NCBI GenBank assembly: GCA_963930655.1
Contig: OZ005621.1
Location: 14,805,001-14,869,000, forward strand
DNA: 64,000 bases
Origin: Myrica gale
Taxonomy: Eukaryota; Streptophyta; Magnoliopsida; Fagales; Myricaceae
Direction of reading: 5' to 3'
Below, piece after piece: positions 10,694-23,300 of this stretch. Below the pieces are notes generated by a model that did not search any database, was not told the origin of the DNA, and worked only from the letters and a program-made list of their open reading frames with translations. Both the position numbers and the translations under genes were made by a program. Each line of letters opens with the position of its first letter. Within the stretch, counting starts at the first letter, position 1.

Positions 10694-12415
10694 CACACGC
10701 TCAGCTTGTGTTCTTTGCTTTGTTCGTATGTCTGTGTGTGTATGTATAGTGTTGTAATCTCCATGGCAATGCTGGATGTGTTTTGGGCTTTTTCTGTAAC
10801 TATATACGGACGTGAAGTCACTCTGTTTTTTTTTTCTCTTTCGCTTTTCGTGGAAGCTAAATATTGTGGGCAAAAAGGCCCGTACGTTTTGTCTTTGATC
10901 ATGCATTGATAAGATAACATATTAATCCTTTTGGTCGTCCTGAGGAATAGAGATAATGAGTTCTCAAGATTGAAGATCCTTTAACCACGGCACGGTCATC
11001 TTCGTGTTCTTGATAATTGAAGAATTCGCATTCAACTAAAAATACAATCCCACCGAACATGATTTTTTTTAGGATATTGTACTGTAGTTTCCGATTTTGC
11101 CCTGGACGTATTTATACAGAATTACTAAAATACCCTCCAGTCATGTGTTACATACAGCAAAATCGAAGGGTAAAATGGACTTTTAAAAAACACATGGCCC
11201 CCACACGTCAGCTCTTTAAATACTCAGTCACGTGAATGGACAAAAAATCCCAACTGATTTACGCATGTCAGATGGCCCTGCATGCGGCCTGTAGCATGTC
11301 AGCCTTGTCCCATGTGTAAGTCACTTCCGTTATTTTGCAAAAGTTGAGTCAGGCGGTTTGAACGTTTATTCGTTTGTCGTTTTCTTCCTTTTTTTTAAAT
11401 ACCTTTTGAATATTCAACTTTTAATAAAAAATAAATAAATTCGAAATATACAAAAAAAAAGAACTTTAAAAATCATCATTAATTTTTTTACACCTCAACA
11501 ACTTTTACCCAAACACCAATACAACTCTAACATCACCTAAAATTTCTCAAAACACTCCAAATCCTACAAAAAAACATCAAAACGAACATCACCCATGTCT
11601 CATGAAAAACCCCCCAAAATCAGTGTGGTAGTACTTTTATACATTTTACTTGTGTTGTACTGCACACTTTCAGTCCGATAATTTTTTTAAGAAAAATTGG
11701 ATGCTCATGTATGCTCATGACATGCGCGAGGGTTAAGATTAGTAAGTTCTGTCCTATTAAGGGCATGTTTGTTTGCCTAAAAATATGGGGTCTCAAAAAT
11801 TTCAACCAAACAAAATTACTTTAAAATTTTCAACTTTTATATATACATTTCAAATTTTTCACAAATCCCAATAAACTTTAACACTCAAAAGATTCCTAAA
11901 ATTTTGAGAATATTTCCTAAAATTTTGGTAAACAAATAACCCTTAAGTTGAACTATCAAAACATTTAAAATTTTTTACATTAAAATCTGATTTTATTTGA
12001 GGACATAAATTGATGAATTTTGATAATTCGAAGGTTGAATGTGATAAACAATTAAACATCTACATTGACCCTCGTTTTAGCGAATTATAATTTTTCTCTA
12101 ATTTTCGGCTTTTTTTTAATTTTTTTCATATTAATTGGACACATGCAAGATGAATGTGCATGCCTTTTTTTAGATGGACTCTTCCTAATAGAAACGAAAA
12201 GAAAGAATCATTCTCCATTAATTGAAACCTGAAGAGGTATTTATTTTAACTGAATTGGCACTAACAAATTACATGTGAAGAAAAGAGAAGGTCCACACAG
12301 GAACAAAAAATAAGTAAAAAGTATTTATCAAAAACAAAAAAAGAAGTGTTTGATAAATTGAACCAAAAAAAGAAAAGAAAAAAAAGGAAGTCGAGGCCAC
12401 TCTGGCCTCTGCTGA
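10693..12415. other. Intergenic, AT-rich
   Basis: This is the spacer between the small stress-type gene and FKBP12. Apart from the MITE at 11761-11943 no gene, RNA or element was recognised. Open frames here are short and compositionally biased. Confidence 0.6.
11761..11943. mobile_element. MITE with GGGCATGTTTGTTTGCC / GGTAAACAAATAACCC ends
   Basis: Imperfect inverted ends (GGGCATGTTTGTTTGCC and the complement of GGTAAACAAATAACCC) flank a 183-bp AT-rich body. TTAA abuts both ends (11757-11760, 11944-11947). It may be a duplicated target or part of the inverted repeat. The superfamily is uncertain. Confidence 0.6.
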
Positions 12416-12423
12416 GTGCTGAA

Positions 12424-12430
12424 TATAAAA
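12424..12430 (+). promoter_or_regulatory. Probable TATA box of FKBP12
   Basis: TATAAAA lies 88 bp before the ATG in a GC-richer leader, a normal plant core-promoter distance. Confidence 0.55.
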
Positions 12431-12517
12431 GGAGTGGGAAGGGGCGAGGCGATCCCGATCGAAATACCCAAGAAACCTTTTTTAGGAGGACTCGCAGCAA
12501 CAGAAGTCGAAAGGAGG

Positions 12518-14526
12518 ATGGGAGTGGAGAAGGAAGTTTTAAGGCCCGGAACTGGTCCGAAACCGGTTGCCGGTCAGAACGTCACCGTCCACTGCACTGG
12601 TTACGGTTAGTCTCTCTCTGCCCTTGATTTCTTCGATGATAATTGTGGGTCTTTCATGGTGTAAAAGTTTTGGTAAATTAGTTCGTTGGAGTACATGTGT
12701 TTTGGAATTTGGATCTTAATGGCGTGAGAAATTTTTTATTATTGGTGGTTCTTGAATTCTGCGTAGGCATCATCATTTGGTCCTCCTCCTAGGTAAAAAA
12801 AATATTGTTGATCCCTAAAATTTGGCTTTAAGTTCGATGATAGTCCATAAGATACACAAAAATTCCGGTTTTCCAATGATTTGAAAGGTTGCAATGTCGT
12901 CTTTCTCCCCACCTGTCATGAATGAAATTGTACTTATGGTTGACACTAGGCTGATGTCAAGTGGTTCGACTGGCAGTCCCAGTTGATGTATGAAGTCTGC
13001 GGAGGAACATTTTTGAATGTTTGGGACGAAAACTGAACTCCAAATTTCATGGATCCAATGCTATTTGTAAGAATTGAGGGGTGAGAGGTCTTCCTGTTGT
13101 TGTGTCGCTTGTGCTGATATCTGTTCTTATTTGGTACAGGGAAAAATGGTGATCTCTCTCAAAAGTTTTGGAGGTGAGGATTGTACTTTTCTTGTTGGTA
13201 GCCTTTTTTTACTAGTTTGAACGCCACTGTAGGTAGTGCTTTTCTATGCATTTGCTTCTAATTTGAATTAGGAGTATTCATGTATCATCTTTGTCTCGTT
13301 CAGCACAAAGGACCCTGGACAGAAGCCATTCACCTTCAAAATTGGCCAAGGTGCTGTTATTAAAGGTAGTTGTACCAGTATGCTTTGTGTCTCTATCATA
13401 GTAAGGTCATTGATAGTGTGTTTCCCAAAATTGACCGAAGATAGTGATGGTCGAACTTGGGTGACTAGAGCCAAAAAGTTAAGTACTTGGTTCCTTGTCG
13501 GAAGAATGAACTGGATATTTTACATCCTTGTTCTGTCCCGTCAAGATCATCGCTTTCCTCTTCATTTATGCTTTTTGCCTAAGAATAATTGCCGATCCTG
13601 AAGGGTTTTTGTATTGTCGATTAGGTGGAAGGTCTAAATATTGGGAGCACCACAGTTTATATGTATGAGGGAGAAACGATTGTTCAAGTAGTATAGGAAG
13701 TTACATATTTTCCATGGCCAACATCAAATGCAGGACTAGTAGTTGGAACTGCTTTATATCTCTTTAAACCTTGACTCACACTCATAGATTCCCTCGCTAG
13801 GGATTTTGTAGTCTGTTTGACTTTGTATATCTTATAGATAACGCTTCTGTATCCACCATGTACCACAGTTATACTACAACCTGATTTATGCACTTCCTAT
13901 CTCAACTTGAAGAGTTGGATTTTTTGGGATAGCTGCTGTTTTGCATCTGTTGATAGGGTGTGGGTTGTGAAATTACTTATTTGTTCTTATTTCACCTATC
14001 TGTAGGATGGGATGAAGGTGTGCTTGGAATGCAATTGGGAGAAGTTGCTCATCTGCGGGTAATTCCTAAATTTCTGTGGGTGTTGAATATGATCTAAATT
14101 ATTCTCGAGTTCAATGGTGTCATCTATGATGAAGAAAAGTCAGATTTCTTTTGAAGCCTCCGCCATATTTCACTTATTTTGTCACTGTCAATCTTATTTG
14201 TTATTTTTCACTTTGAACTAATGACGTACTTTTGAATCTCTCATTCCTTACCAGTGTCCATACACTAAATTTCTCACTACTTTAAGCTTTTGATCTGACT
14301 CATCGAGATCATTTCTACAAGGTTTTGAAAGCTGAGCCCCGTGTATGGCTTTTTGCTCTTTTGTTTGGCCATACATGGAATATTCCTTACCGAACATCTT
14401 GTTTCCTGTTTGATCCTTTTTCAGTGCACTCCGGATTACGCTTATGGTGCTGGTGGGTTTCCTGCTTGGGGCATACAACCCAACTCCTCCCTAGTTTTTG
14501 AGATTGAAGTCCTGAGTGCAGAGTGA
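12518..14526 (+). CDS. FKBP12: FKBP12 peptidyl-prolyl cis-trans isomerase
   Basis: The gene has five exons: 12518-12605, 13140-13173, 13304-13365, 14006-14058 and 14425-14526. All introns have GT-AG borders and the frame is unbroken. The spliced product is 112 residues, the usual plant FKBP12 length, starting [19 protein letters not shown] and ending [13 protein letters not shown]12 is a cytosolic prolyl isomerase; the family binds FK506 and rapamycin and, with rapamycin, TOR. The FKBP fold is complete: Y29, F39, D44, F52, V59-I60, W63 and Y86 lie where pocket residues are expected. C26 and C80 correspond to the cysteine pair reported to form a disulfide in broad-bean FKBP12. The start is fixed by the family N terminus. 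There are no signs of damage. Confidence 0.96.
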
Positions 14527-15639
14527 CAATTCTGTAGGCACGTGGTAACTGTCAAAAACCATTTGGTTATTGTCAATAACTTGGTTTGCAATGGACATGT
14601 ACGACTGCTATGAGAGTTTAATGTTGTCTTCCAACTCTAGGAGCTAATATGAATGTTATCCTCCAACTCTAGATACTTGTTTCAAGTTAAATACTGAAGT
14701 CACTTATGATGAACACATTTCCTCTTGGCCTTCTATATCGATGATGGTATTTTACTGTTGATTTTCGAAGTAAAGTAGAGTGAGAAGACAGCCGTGATAG
14801 GAAGGGTGGAGATGAATTAATGAAGAGGTTGTGAAAGAAACCTATACCAGAATAGCATCACTACATGTTCATTGCAGATCTCAGCCACAAAGTTGCTGTT
14901 TGAGTTGTTGCTTGCTTGCAGTTTTGGACTCCTCCGAATAGCATAGGTTAACCCAAGTCATTCGTTCAGAATGACAGTTCGTTAATAGCATAGGGTACCC
15001 AAAACATACAGCTCCCCTGCATCAAGGGTGCCCAAAACATATTTTAGATTCAGTTACTTAGAGAGCAGGGTTGTAGCCAGAGCTTCTCAATGGTCAAAAA
15101 ATCTCGTCATCATTGAATTAGGAAAACAATCATGTTTGGTTTTAAAAAACGTTTTATTTATTTAAAAATATTTTTCAATTCGATCATGATTTTTTCATAA
15201 AAAAATTTCAATTTTCAATAAAATTTTCTATATTGGCCTCAATTTCTATAAAAAAAAATCATTTTTTTTACTAAAACTCATAAAAACTCCTCACAAAAAT
15301 CTTCATCTAAATATGTTTTTTTTACTCACATTCTCGTTTTTTTATTTACATTCATAAATTTTAAAAATCTTTTCTTCCAGACGTCATTCCTGTGGATGAC
15401 CCAAACAGAATATCAGAATTCGAGTCCCTGTTGTCCAATTAGCATTCAAAAACAAATTTGATAAACTGAAAGAAGCCATCCGAATCTTTGATAAGAGGTA
15501 ATCTATGCCACAATATGTTGAAGCTACTCGCGCGTCACCTGCTTTTGATAATTTATCCATCCCCTGCAGCTTTGCTTTCAGGTAACCATAGTCTCCTAGC
15601 GACGAACTCATTTCCTATACAATCAACTACGGCTCCTCA
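14527..15639. other. FKBP12 3' region and intergenic
   Basis: The first few hundred bases are probably the FKBP12 3' untranslated region. 15120-15370 is very AT-rich. 15384-15611 has an open minus frame (KAKLQGMDKLSKAGDARVAS...) that looks gene-like in composition but was not recognised. Confidence 0.5.
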
Positions 15640-16380
15640 AAAATGACAGTCACAAAAAATCTTTTCGAATAGTCTAGAGAGAGAGGCTCCCCCTCCCCCT
15701 CTCTCTAGACTTCTTTTTCTTCTTCGCTTGTGTCCCTCCCCTTCTACTTGTTTTTGGGCAACGAGAGTAGATCTGTTTATCCCGTTTGCCCTCCCTCCTC
15801 TGGCTGGCCTCCTGCCGACCAGCTGTATATATTTTTGGTCTTCTTTTGCTTGTTCGTGTGTCCCGTTTAGTTTTCTTGTGGGGTTTTTGTCTGATGGATT
15901 GGGAGCACTTTTTGCCTGGTTTTGGGGCGGATCGGTCGTTGCACACTTCTCGGTAGCCTTCAGCGGCCCTAGGTCTCCAATGACATCTGTGACTGGTATG
16001 TTCGTCGCTTGCTCTCTCCATCTTCCTTCCGGGTGCCACTTTTGTGTGCCCCTCTTTTGTCGGCGCTGGCATGGACTTCTCCTTGGGGAAGTGGGATCGA
16101 GGTGCCCGCATCCTCTCCTTCGACGAACGACTTCGCCTTTGGCGACTCTTAGCTGTGGCCCTTGTTGCCATTTTATGGTTTGGCCTTTCGGATTATTTGG
16201 TTGTACTTTGTGCACTTCGTATGTCTTTGGACCATGTGGCCCCTTTGTCTTTGTTAACTTTGGTTGTATGCCCATATGTCTTGGAGCTGGCCCCTTTGAG
16301 GTGGCTTGATTTGATCCCATGGTGTTCACAAAATCTCAAGATCAATAAATTTACTGTAATGGCCCATTTCGGGAGTATGA
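15640..16380. other. Unclassified GC-richer segment, possible LINE-derived sequence
   Basis: The segment begins with a short palindromic AGAGAGAGGCTCCCCCTCCC / CTCTCTCTAGAC block and stays GC-richer than its surroundings for about 700 bp. Long frames are open on both strands (minus 15637-16329, 230 codons, Lys/Arg-rich; plus 15728-16309, 193 codons, Cys/Phe-rich). Neither shows a domain I recognise. A CTCTCTCTAG-type start and a long T/G-rich tract are seen in some plant LINE untranslated regions, but no reverse-transcriptase motif is present. Confidence 0.35.
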
Positions 16381-16497
16381 GATCCATTCCACATTAGTAG
16401 TATTTGATGCCAATGCGGGGTTTATATGCCTTAGGCTCCCATCTCTCTTGAGCTAGCTTTTGGGGGTGAGTTCTCCTAAGACATGTAACAAATGAAA
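16381..16497. mobile_element. Remnant resembling an LTR end
   Basis: It contains GAGCTAGCTTTTGGGGGTGA, a word I associate with the 3' part of many plant LTRs. It ends at an ACATGTAACA just before the next element. It is a short fossil with no internal region. Confidence 0.4.
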
Positions 16498-16902
16498 TGT
16501 AACAGTCGGCTTAAGACAGTGTAATTGTAGTAGAGAATAATACGGGAAATTAGAATTGAAATGCAAGAACAGAAATGACCAAATTCGAGGTTTGACCAAC
16601 CTCCTTACAGAATAGAGAGATGGGAAAAGAGACGCTAAGCGTTTTGGTTCTTTGATGGCTAAAAACAAAATAACATTTGCCTTATATAGCCTAAGCAGCT
16701 GAATGTAGCTGGATTCTGATATCTAATCAGCCTACTAAAATTACCGAAATCACCCAAATGGCAATTCAGGTCTCCAACGCATAACCCATCATCTGGACCT
16801 TCACTCCATTAAGAAATCACAGATCCACTCTAAAGCCCGCATCAGCTGGTCATCAACCAAGAGTAGCTACCATAATTGAACTATTAGTCTAGGCGTGTTA
16901 CA
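16498..16902 (-). repeat. 3' LTR of the DUF1664-carrying element
   Basis: The repeat runs TGTAACAGTC...GCGTGTTACA. About 93% of its bases match the LTR at 26359-26766, and it also resembles the LTR at 48605-49013. Confidence 0.8.
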
Positions 16903-16935
16903 TTCCCTTCCCCTTCAAACAATCTTGTCCGCAAG

Positions 16936-19856
16936 TAGGGTAGGGTACCGATAATAGCCGTAGGAATCCAGCTCCAGTCCGGGAACTGCAGGAATTTCGG
17001 CAATCCCGGTACCGGGTGCCGGAATTCCGGCAGCTCATTTGGGCTGATTTTGGGCCCGTTTTGGGCCCAAAATCTTAGTTTTTAGAACTTTTAGGGCTTG
17101 TCTTATTATTGCATTTTTTCGGGCTTTTTAACTTGAGCTTGTTTTATTATTGCATTTGTCGGGCTTTTTAATTTGGACTTGATTTAATAAGTTTTTAAAT
17201 ATGGATGTAGGATATTGGATCCAAAATACCAAATTTAGAATTTTAATATGATGTTGAATCCACTATTTTTTGATGTAATAATAATTTACTATGTTCTAAA
17301 ATTACAAATTTACAATTCTATAGTTGTTTCAATTGCATTAAATTAATATACATAAAGTCCAAATAATACAAATTGAATAGTTACACATATACATGAAGTC
17401 TACAAATAATACAAATTTACACCATCTAAAAGAAACTACAAATATTATAACGAAGCATCGGCTCCAACTTGGGGGCGTAGTGTCTAGGCTGAACAGAACC
17501 GGACCGCAGACCGGACCGGACCGGAAAACCGGACCGAATTTGCGGTCCGGTCCGGTTTTAATTTTAAAAATACGGTCCGGTCCGGTCTGTATATATTTGA
17601 AATGCGGTCCGGACCGGACCGAACCGCATTTCATAATTTTTTTTAATTTTTTAATTTTTTTAAAAGTTAATACGCACTGCGCAGAGCAGTAGGCTACTGC
17701 GCAGAGCAGTAGCGAGTGAAGAACATGATCCTAATCGTCAGGGCTTTTTCTTCGGTATGTTAGGTAGACTAAAAGGGGCTAATAGCGTTTTGTTCTAGTG
17801 TTCTGCTCAAATCTAGATCCGATCTTTTGAAGCAGAAAATATGGAAGAATCTGACATCTAAAAATTAAAGCAAGACAACTATTTTGGGTCCAGTGTGCCG
17901 TTCAAAACAGCGTTCGAAATTTTTTTAAAAAAAATAATTTTTTTTAAAAAAATCACTGCGCAGTAGGCTGCAGTGCTGCACTGCACAGTAGGCCGTTCGA
18001 AACATTTTTAATTTTTTTTTAAAAAAAAATTAAATCCGGTCTGGACCACTTTTTAAAGTGGTCCAGACCGGACCGCATTTTATAAAACCGGACCGGATTT
18101 ATAAGTGGTCCGGTCCGGTCCTTAAATATAAGGCAACCGGAAATGCAGTCCGGACCGGATTGCGGTCCGAAAACCGGACCGCATTTCCGATTTTTAGCCC
18201 TAGTAGTGTCGGTGCCTCAACCGAAGGATTAGAAGAAGACGTAAACGGATCCATTTGAATATCTGATAAAGTCATAAAACAAGAAGTTTTGAAAAAAAAT
18301 TATAAGATTTTTATCCCCTAAAATACTCAATACTCTAAGTCTCTAATAGTCATTTAAAACTACATAATAGTCATTTAAAAAAATAAAATAGAAACCAACA
18401 TTAAATTAAATTAAACATATTCATACTCTAATTACTAATACTCATTTGAAAACTAAACATTTTATTTCTAAAAAATTTCAAACAGATTAAGTGATTCACA
18501 ACATTTCTAAACAATATGAAACATATTCAATCAAGCCCAATAGCCCATAGTCATCTGTAACATATGAGTTGCAATTCAATCAACTACTAGTAATGAGTTG
18601 CACCTTGTGCTTGATGAATATCAGGCCCTGGTTTCTCTTGTTCTTCTAATCTCATATTCAATCAAGCTCAATAGCCCATATCCATAAGATGCATTTGAAA
18701 CTTTATGGTAAAGTTTACACTTATCTCTCAAGTTGACATCTTATTTATAAGGTACTCACCAAACTACCCATTCTAACAATTGCATACAAATCATCTTTAT
18801 TTTCAATGTGGCAAAACTGAACCGAAAGGGAATATTACAAATAAAGTGATAGTTTAAGGTGTCCATTACCAAAATTGGTAGTTTAGGGCTTACATTACAA
18901 ATGAGATGTCAACTACTCAGCTTGCCCAATAGCCCACTGCCCACAAATTTCTAAACAATTTCAAAGTGCAAACAGAACAGATTCACAAATCACAACCTAA
19001 TCTAACAAAACCAAATCCTCCAATCAAGCTCATCCTCCACAGTTTCACAACCTAATCTAATCTATACTATGCAATAATTAATTAATTAAATAAGTGAACA
19101 AAGTTTTAATTTTTTACCTCAATGCAATGCACTGATCACACACGGCACTACACTGTCAACACAAATTCACAAATCACAAATTCACAATCTCTCAATCTTG
19201 TAAGTTGTAACCTGCATTAAAAAAATTAATTAGTTAACAAATAATGAAATCAAGAAGAAGAAAATGATACGAATGATAATGAACTTGAAAAAAAAAACTA
19301 AAAAAATTCGAAAGATAAAGATTATAGACACCGAGCATCTGAGAGGGAGAGATCGAAACAAAGACAAAGTTGAGTTGAAAGAGAGAGAGAGAGGCAGAGG
19401 CTGTCAATGGCAGCGGCTTGGCCTTCGACGACGATTCGGCTAACCAAGACCAGAGAGTGAGAGTGAGAGTGAGAGATTAGAGAGAGAGAGCTGAGGCCTG
19501 AGAGAGAGAGAGTTGCGGCCGTGCTGTGCGGCGTGACTCGAGTGAGGTGAGAGAGAGAGGCAGAGAGGCAACTGGCGAGGCGAGAGCTGAAAATTCGAAA
19601 GAGGGAGAGAGCTGAGGTTGGGGAGGGTTTTGAAAAAAAATCTTAGGACCAAAACGAACAGTTTTGGTCAAGTCCAAAACTGTGCGTTTTGGTTTTTTTT
19701 AGTACCGGAATTCCGGCCAGTTTCGGCGGAATTACCGGTACCTGCATTTAGCAATATCATATAACGACTTCAAGTCCGGTTCCGGGCGGTATACGGTATC
19801 CGATACATTGAACCGGTATCGGAATTCGGTACCGCCGGACAAAATGCCCAGCCCTA
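16936..19856. mobile_element. hAT element (outer), 8-bp TSD TCCGCAAG
   Basis: The 2.9-kb element is flanked by TCCGCAAG at 16928-16935 and 19857-19864. Its ends are TAGGGTAGGG and, in reverse, TAGGGCTGGGC. Subterminal GGTACCG/CGGTACC and GGAATTCCGG words occur at both ends. No hAT transposase was recognised. The interior is AT-rich. 19320-19650 holds a GA-rich block that reads like a plant gene leader on the minus strand. The element interrupts the LTR fossil close to its 3' LTR. Confidence 0.85.
17485..18202. mobile_element. hAT element nested in the outer hAT, 8-bp TSD GTAGTGTC
   Basis: The 718-bp element is flanked by GTAGTGTC at 17477-17484 and 18203-18210. The left end begins TAGGCTGAACAGAACCGGAC and the right end, reversed, begins TAGGGCTAAAAATCGGAAAT. 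Many GGTCCGG/CCGGACC subterminal repeats occur near both ends, as in short plant hAT elements. It carries no coding capacity. Confidence 0.88.
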
Positions 19857-20399
19857 TCCGCAAGGTTGAGAGTTAGCAACAAAAGCTCCTTCATGGTCTC
19901 CTATTTTCACAAGCTTAATCCACCAGGATTCAGAAAAAATATGAAGGAATTTTCCAGATAGCATTGGTTTTTGGTTTGCTTAAGGCAAATGTTGAAAGAG
20001 CTGGACCCATAGGTTTACAAGTTTCCTTTTTAATGTCATCCCACCCCCTATCAAATTAATTCCACCTTGGTCTCCATTAATAGGAATATAGCCCACTGTT
20101 AACTCCACAGAGTTGCACTTTCTGATCCTAGCAATTCTATAAAAGGACATACACCAAACACCTGGTGCCTTTAAAAAGCTACCCATGCCAATTGCCAAGT
20201 AGCCAATTTCTTGACCGTAGAACCTTCCACTATATTCACTTGGGATCCAGCTTGAAAATTTTCTCCAAAAGAATCCAAAACTATTTGGAGAACAACACAT
20301 ATGAAGTAAACCCAATTTCCAATTTTTATCATCTAGCTCGTTCACCCAATCCGCACTCACCATTACTACTTCGATAAAATTCTTTTTCTTCTTCCTTTC

Positions 20400-23300
20400 T
20401 AAACCAGTTAGCATTTGATGGATCGATGCAACATCAAAACCAATTTGAGAGAGGTTTGATTTTACCTCATTAACATTATTTGCAATGAGCTTGGTTGTTT
20501 CCTTGTGTTCCTCCACTTTCCAGTCCAAGTTCTCCAGCTTCAAGGTTAGATGCTTCTTTGTGAGACCCCATATTGCATTTTTCTATTTACTCTATGTATT
20601 TTTTCTGGATTTAAATTTAAGGGGCTGTTGTTTGGCCAATGTAAGATATTAAAATGATTATGGTATTTTGAATTATAAATTATAAATTTTCCTCAAGTAT
20701 TTTCATTATGGTTGTGAAGTTTTGATAGTAAAATTGTTGTGTTCATCATGGCCGAATTTCTCTTAAGGTAATTTCTATCTGAATTCCTTGTTAGTTGGAT
20801 TATAATTAATTGTTGAGGTGTTTTATTTTGATATAATGACATATCTATTTCCTTGTAGCCAAATGCAATTAAGGGTGCACATAAAAATGTACCTATGATA
20901 TTATATGATATTGTATTTATTCTAAGTTTATCCTAAGTTATATTAAAGTCTCATTAGGTTAGTCAACTAAAGGTTAAATGCACTTAGGGTGAACTAACTT
21001 AGGAGTCACGTGTAGGCTTTGAAAATAAAAAGAAGAAGACAAAATGAAATCAAAAGCAAAAACCAAAAAAAAAATGATTGGCTGCCGCCCATGCAGCTAA
21101 TGTGCATGGACGGAGGAAACAAGAATTGTTTCCTTTTCCCCCCTTTTCTCATGTTTTAGGCTAGGTTCAAGTGCCTTTTTGCATTTCACTTTTCACCTCA
21201 CATCACTCAGCACTCAGCTCACCCATTTTGGCTAAAACCCTCCTTCATTTCTCCATATCATTCTCTTCCATCTCACGCCACTTTCAGCAGCTGCACTCAC
21301 CCCACTTTCAGCTTCACCTCAGCACCCATTTTTAGTCACACACAGCTCACCTTGGTCGCACAAGAGAAGGGAGAGAGAGAGAGAAGCCGAGAGAGAGAGA
21401 GAGAGATTGGGTGCTTGGCCGAGTAGGGTAGGAGGAGAAAAGCAAGGTAAAGGAAATCTGACCCCTTTTGATATTCTACCTCCTTGAGCTTTTCTTTCTT
21501 TAGATTCTAACCATGAATGTCCTAATGCTAGGTGTTCTTTAACCGCCTCTAATTTCCAGTTGAACTAAGGTAAGATCCGGTTTTTCTTTGGAGCTCTTGA
21601 CCGAATGTCCTCATGCATGTGTAGTTCAATCCTTCCTTGGTTGAATCTGTTATTGGTGTCCTTCCATTGAAGTATTTTTCTTGAGTAATGAAGTTGTAGT
21701 GTTGTGAAGTTGTTGTTGATGGAGGAAGGGATAAGCCACGATTTTGGGCTAATGTTGAAGGAAGTGATTTTTTGGATTATAATGTTGGATATATTAACAT
21801 GCATGTGGATAGGTTGCTATTAGCTGAATTTTGTGACCCTATTGGATGAATTAATGCCTCTGATTTGAGGTAGAATATTAATGTTCAATGTAATGTTTGG
21901 TTAAAGCCATGGATAGATAATGATGCATGTAGATTTGGTTGTGGCCGATTGGATTGTGTTGCATGTTCTTAGGTTTTAACTCTTTGAAATGTAATGTTTG
22001 TTGTGGCCTTGCTGTGATCTAGCCAAGGGTTGGACTAAATAGGAGTTTGAATATAGTTTCTTGGAGATTCAATCATGCATGTAAAGCTTGTGGATTTGAT
22101 GTTGGCCGAGTGGGTTAAGCTTGAAACCATGCTAATATTGTTGATATATGGATCTGTTAGTGGTAGTATGGGTTCATTGTTGTCCATGCATGTGATTAAA
22201 GATGGTTGATGAAGATTTGTGACCACGATTTTGCTTTAGTTAGGGCTGGAAATGGGTTAGCTTGTACAGGTAGAAAATGAACTAGTTGCATGTGGAATTT
22301 AAAGTTAAGATCCTTGATTTTAAGTGTTGTTATGTTGCTATTGTAAACCTAGATCTTGGATGTGAAAAGCATGAGAGATTTAGAATGTATATAGGTTTCG
22401 GTCAGTGGCCTAAACCTAGGAGCAAGTGGGATTAGATGTTAACTTGAGACAGTATTATGAAAATGGATGATAGGGTTCATGGGAGCCTAATGGTGCTGCT
22501 GCCCTTGAGAATGGAATGTATCTTTTGTTAGGTTTCTTAAGGGTTGTTTGCTGTTAAGGAGTATGTTGATAATATTGATTAGAACAACAAGTCTATAAGA
22601 GAAAAAGAGGTTAAGTTGGTGGAGTTTGATAGATATTAAGTTTGGTAAAGGTATAGAACAAGGAAATTAAGTTAGAGATATTATAAGTTGTTGTTTTGGG
22701 TTAGAATTCTTAGTATGAAATGTTGTTGCTGAATTTCATGAATAGGCTTTGAAATCAATAATGTAGATGGGAAGAATCAGTGTACTTAATTGATTATAAG
22801 TGAGATGTGTAGTAGTCCCATCAGCAATCTTGTTGGAGCTGTTTGATGCATATGTTTAATTGTTTTTCTTCAAATTGTTTTATGAAAGCAAGTTTACAGA
22901 AATCTTTTGTAAATGAAACCATATTTTCAAGATATTAACTTTGGAAAACCGAAAACGTTTATAAGTATTTTGTATGTCTATTTGATTAGTTTCCTAATCG
23001 TCTAAGTGACGTATTTGACTCACTTGTAGGCGAAACATCACATCGAAACTCAAGAAGATCGAGGTAAGTGGAAGTAAGTGAAAACTTACCTTTATGAAAA
23101 CTGGAATGATACACAACATGGTTTTTTTTATCATGAACTAGCATGGCATCATATCAAGCATGACATGACATGAGAATTTGCATGATTTCTAAAAGAAGTT
23201 TTTATGCAAATGAAAGTATGAAAGTTTTACGGCAAGTTAAGTTAAGGGGCTCTGGTCGGTACCGTACCATCAAGAAGGGCACCCATACCGAAGGACGAAT

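Noticed and set aside
10583-10920. Minus-strand frames with YIYIYI runs
   Set aside because: Translation of the (TA)n microsatellite.
12346-12627. Frame overlapping FKBP12 exon 1
   Set aside because: Wrong frame for the well-supported FKBP12 exon and it starts in the promoter.
15728-16309. 193-codon plus-strand frame rich in Cys and Phe
   Set aside because: It overlaps a longer open frame on the other strand; both look compositional and no domain is recognisable.
17338-17692. RTGPQTGPDRKTGP-like repeated peptide
   Set aside because: Produced by GGTCCGG subterminal repeats of the nested hAT element.
19440-19677. Leu/Ser-rich minus-strand frames
   Set aside because: Caused by a (GA)n-rich leader-like tract inside the outer hAT.
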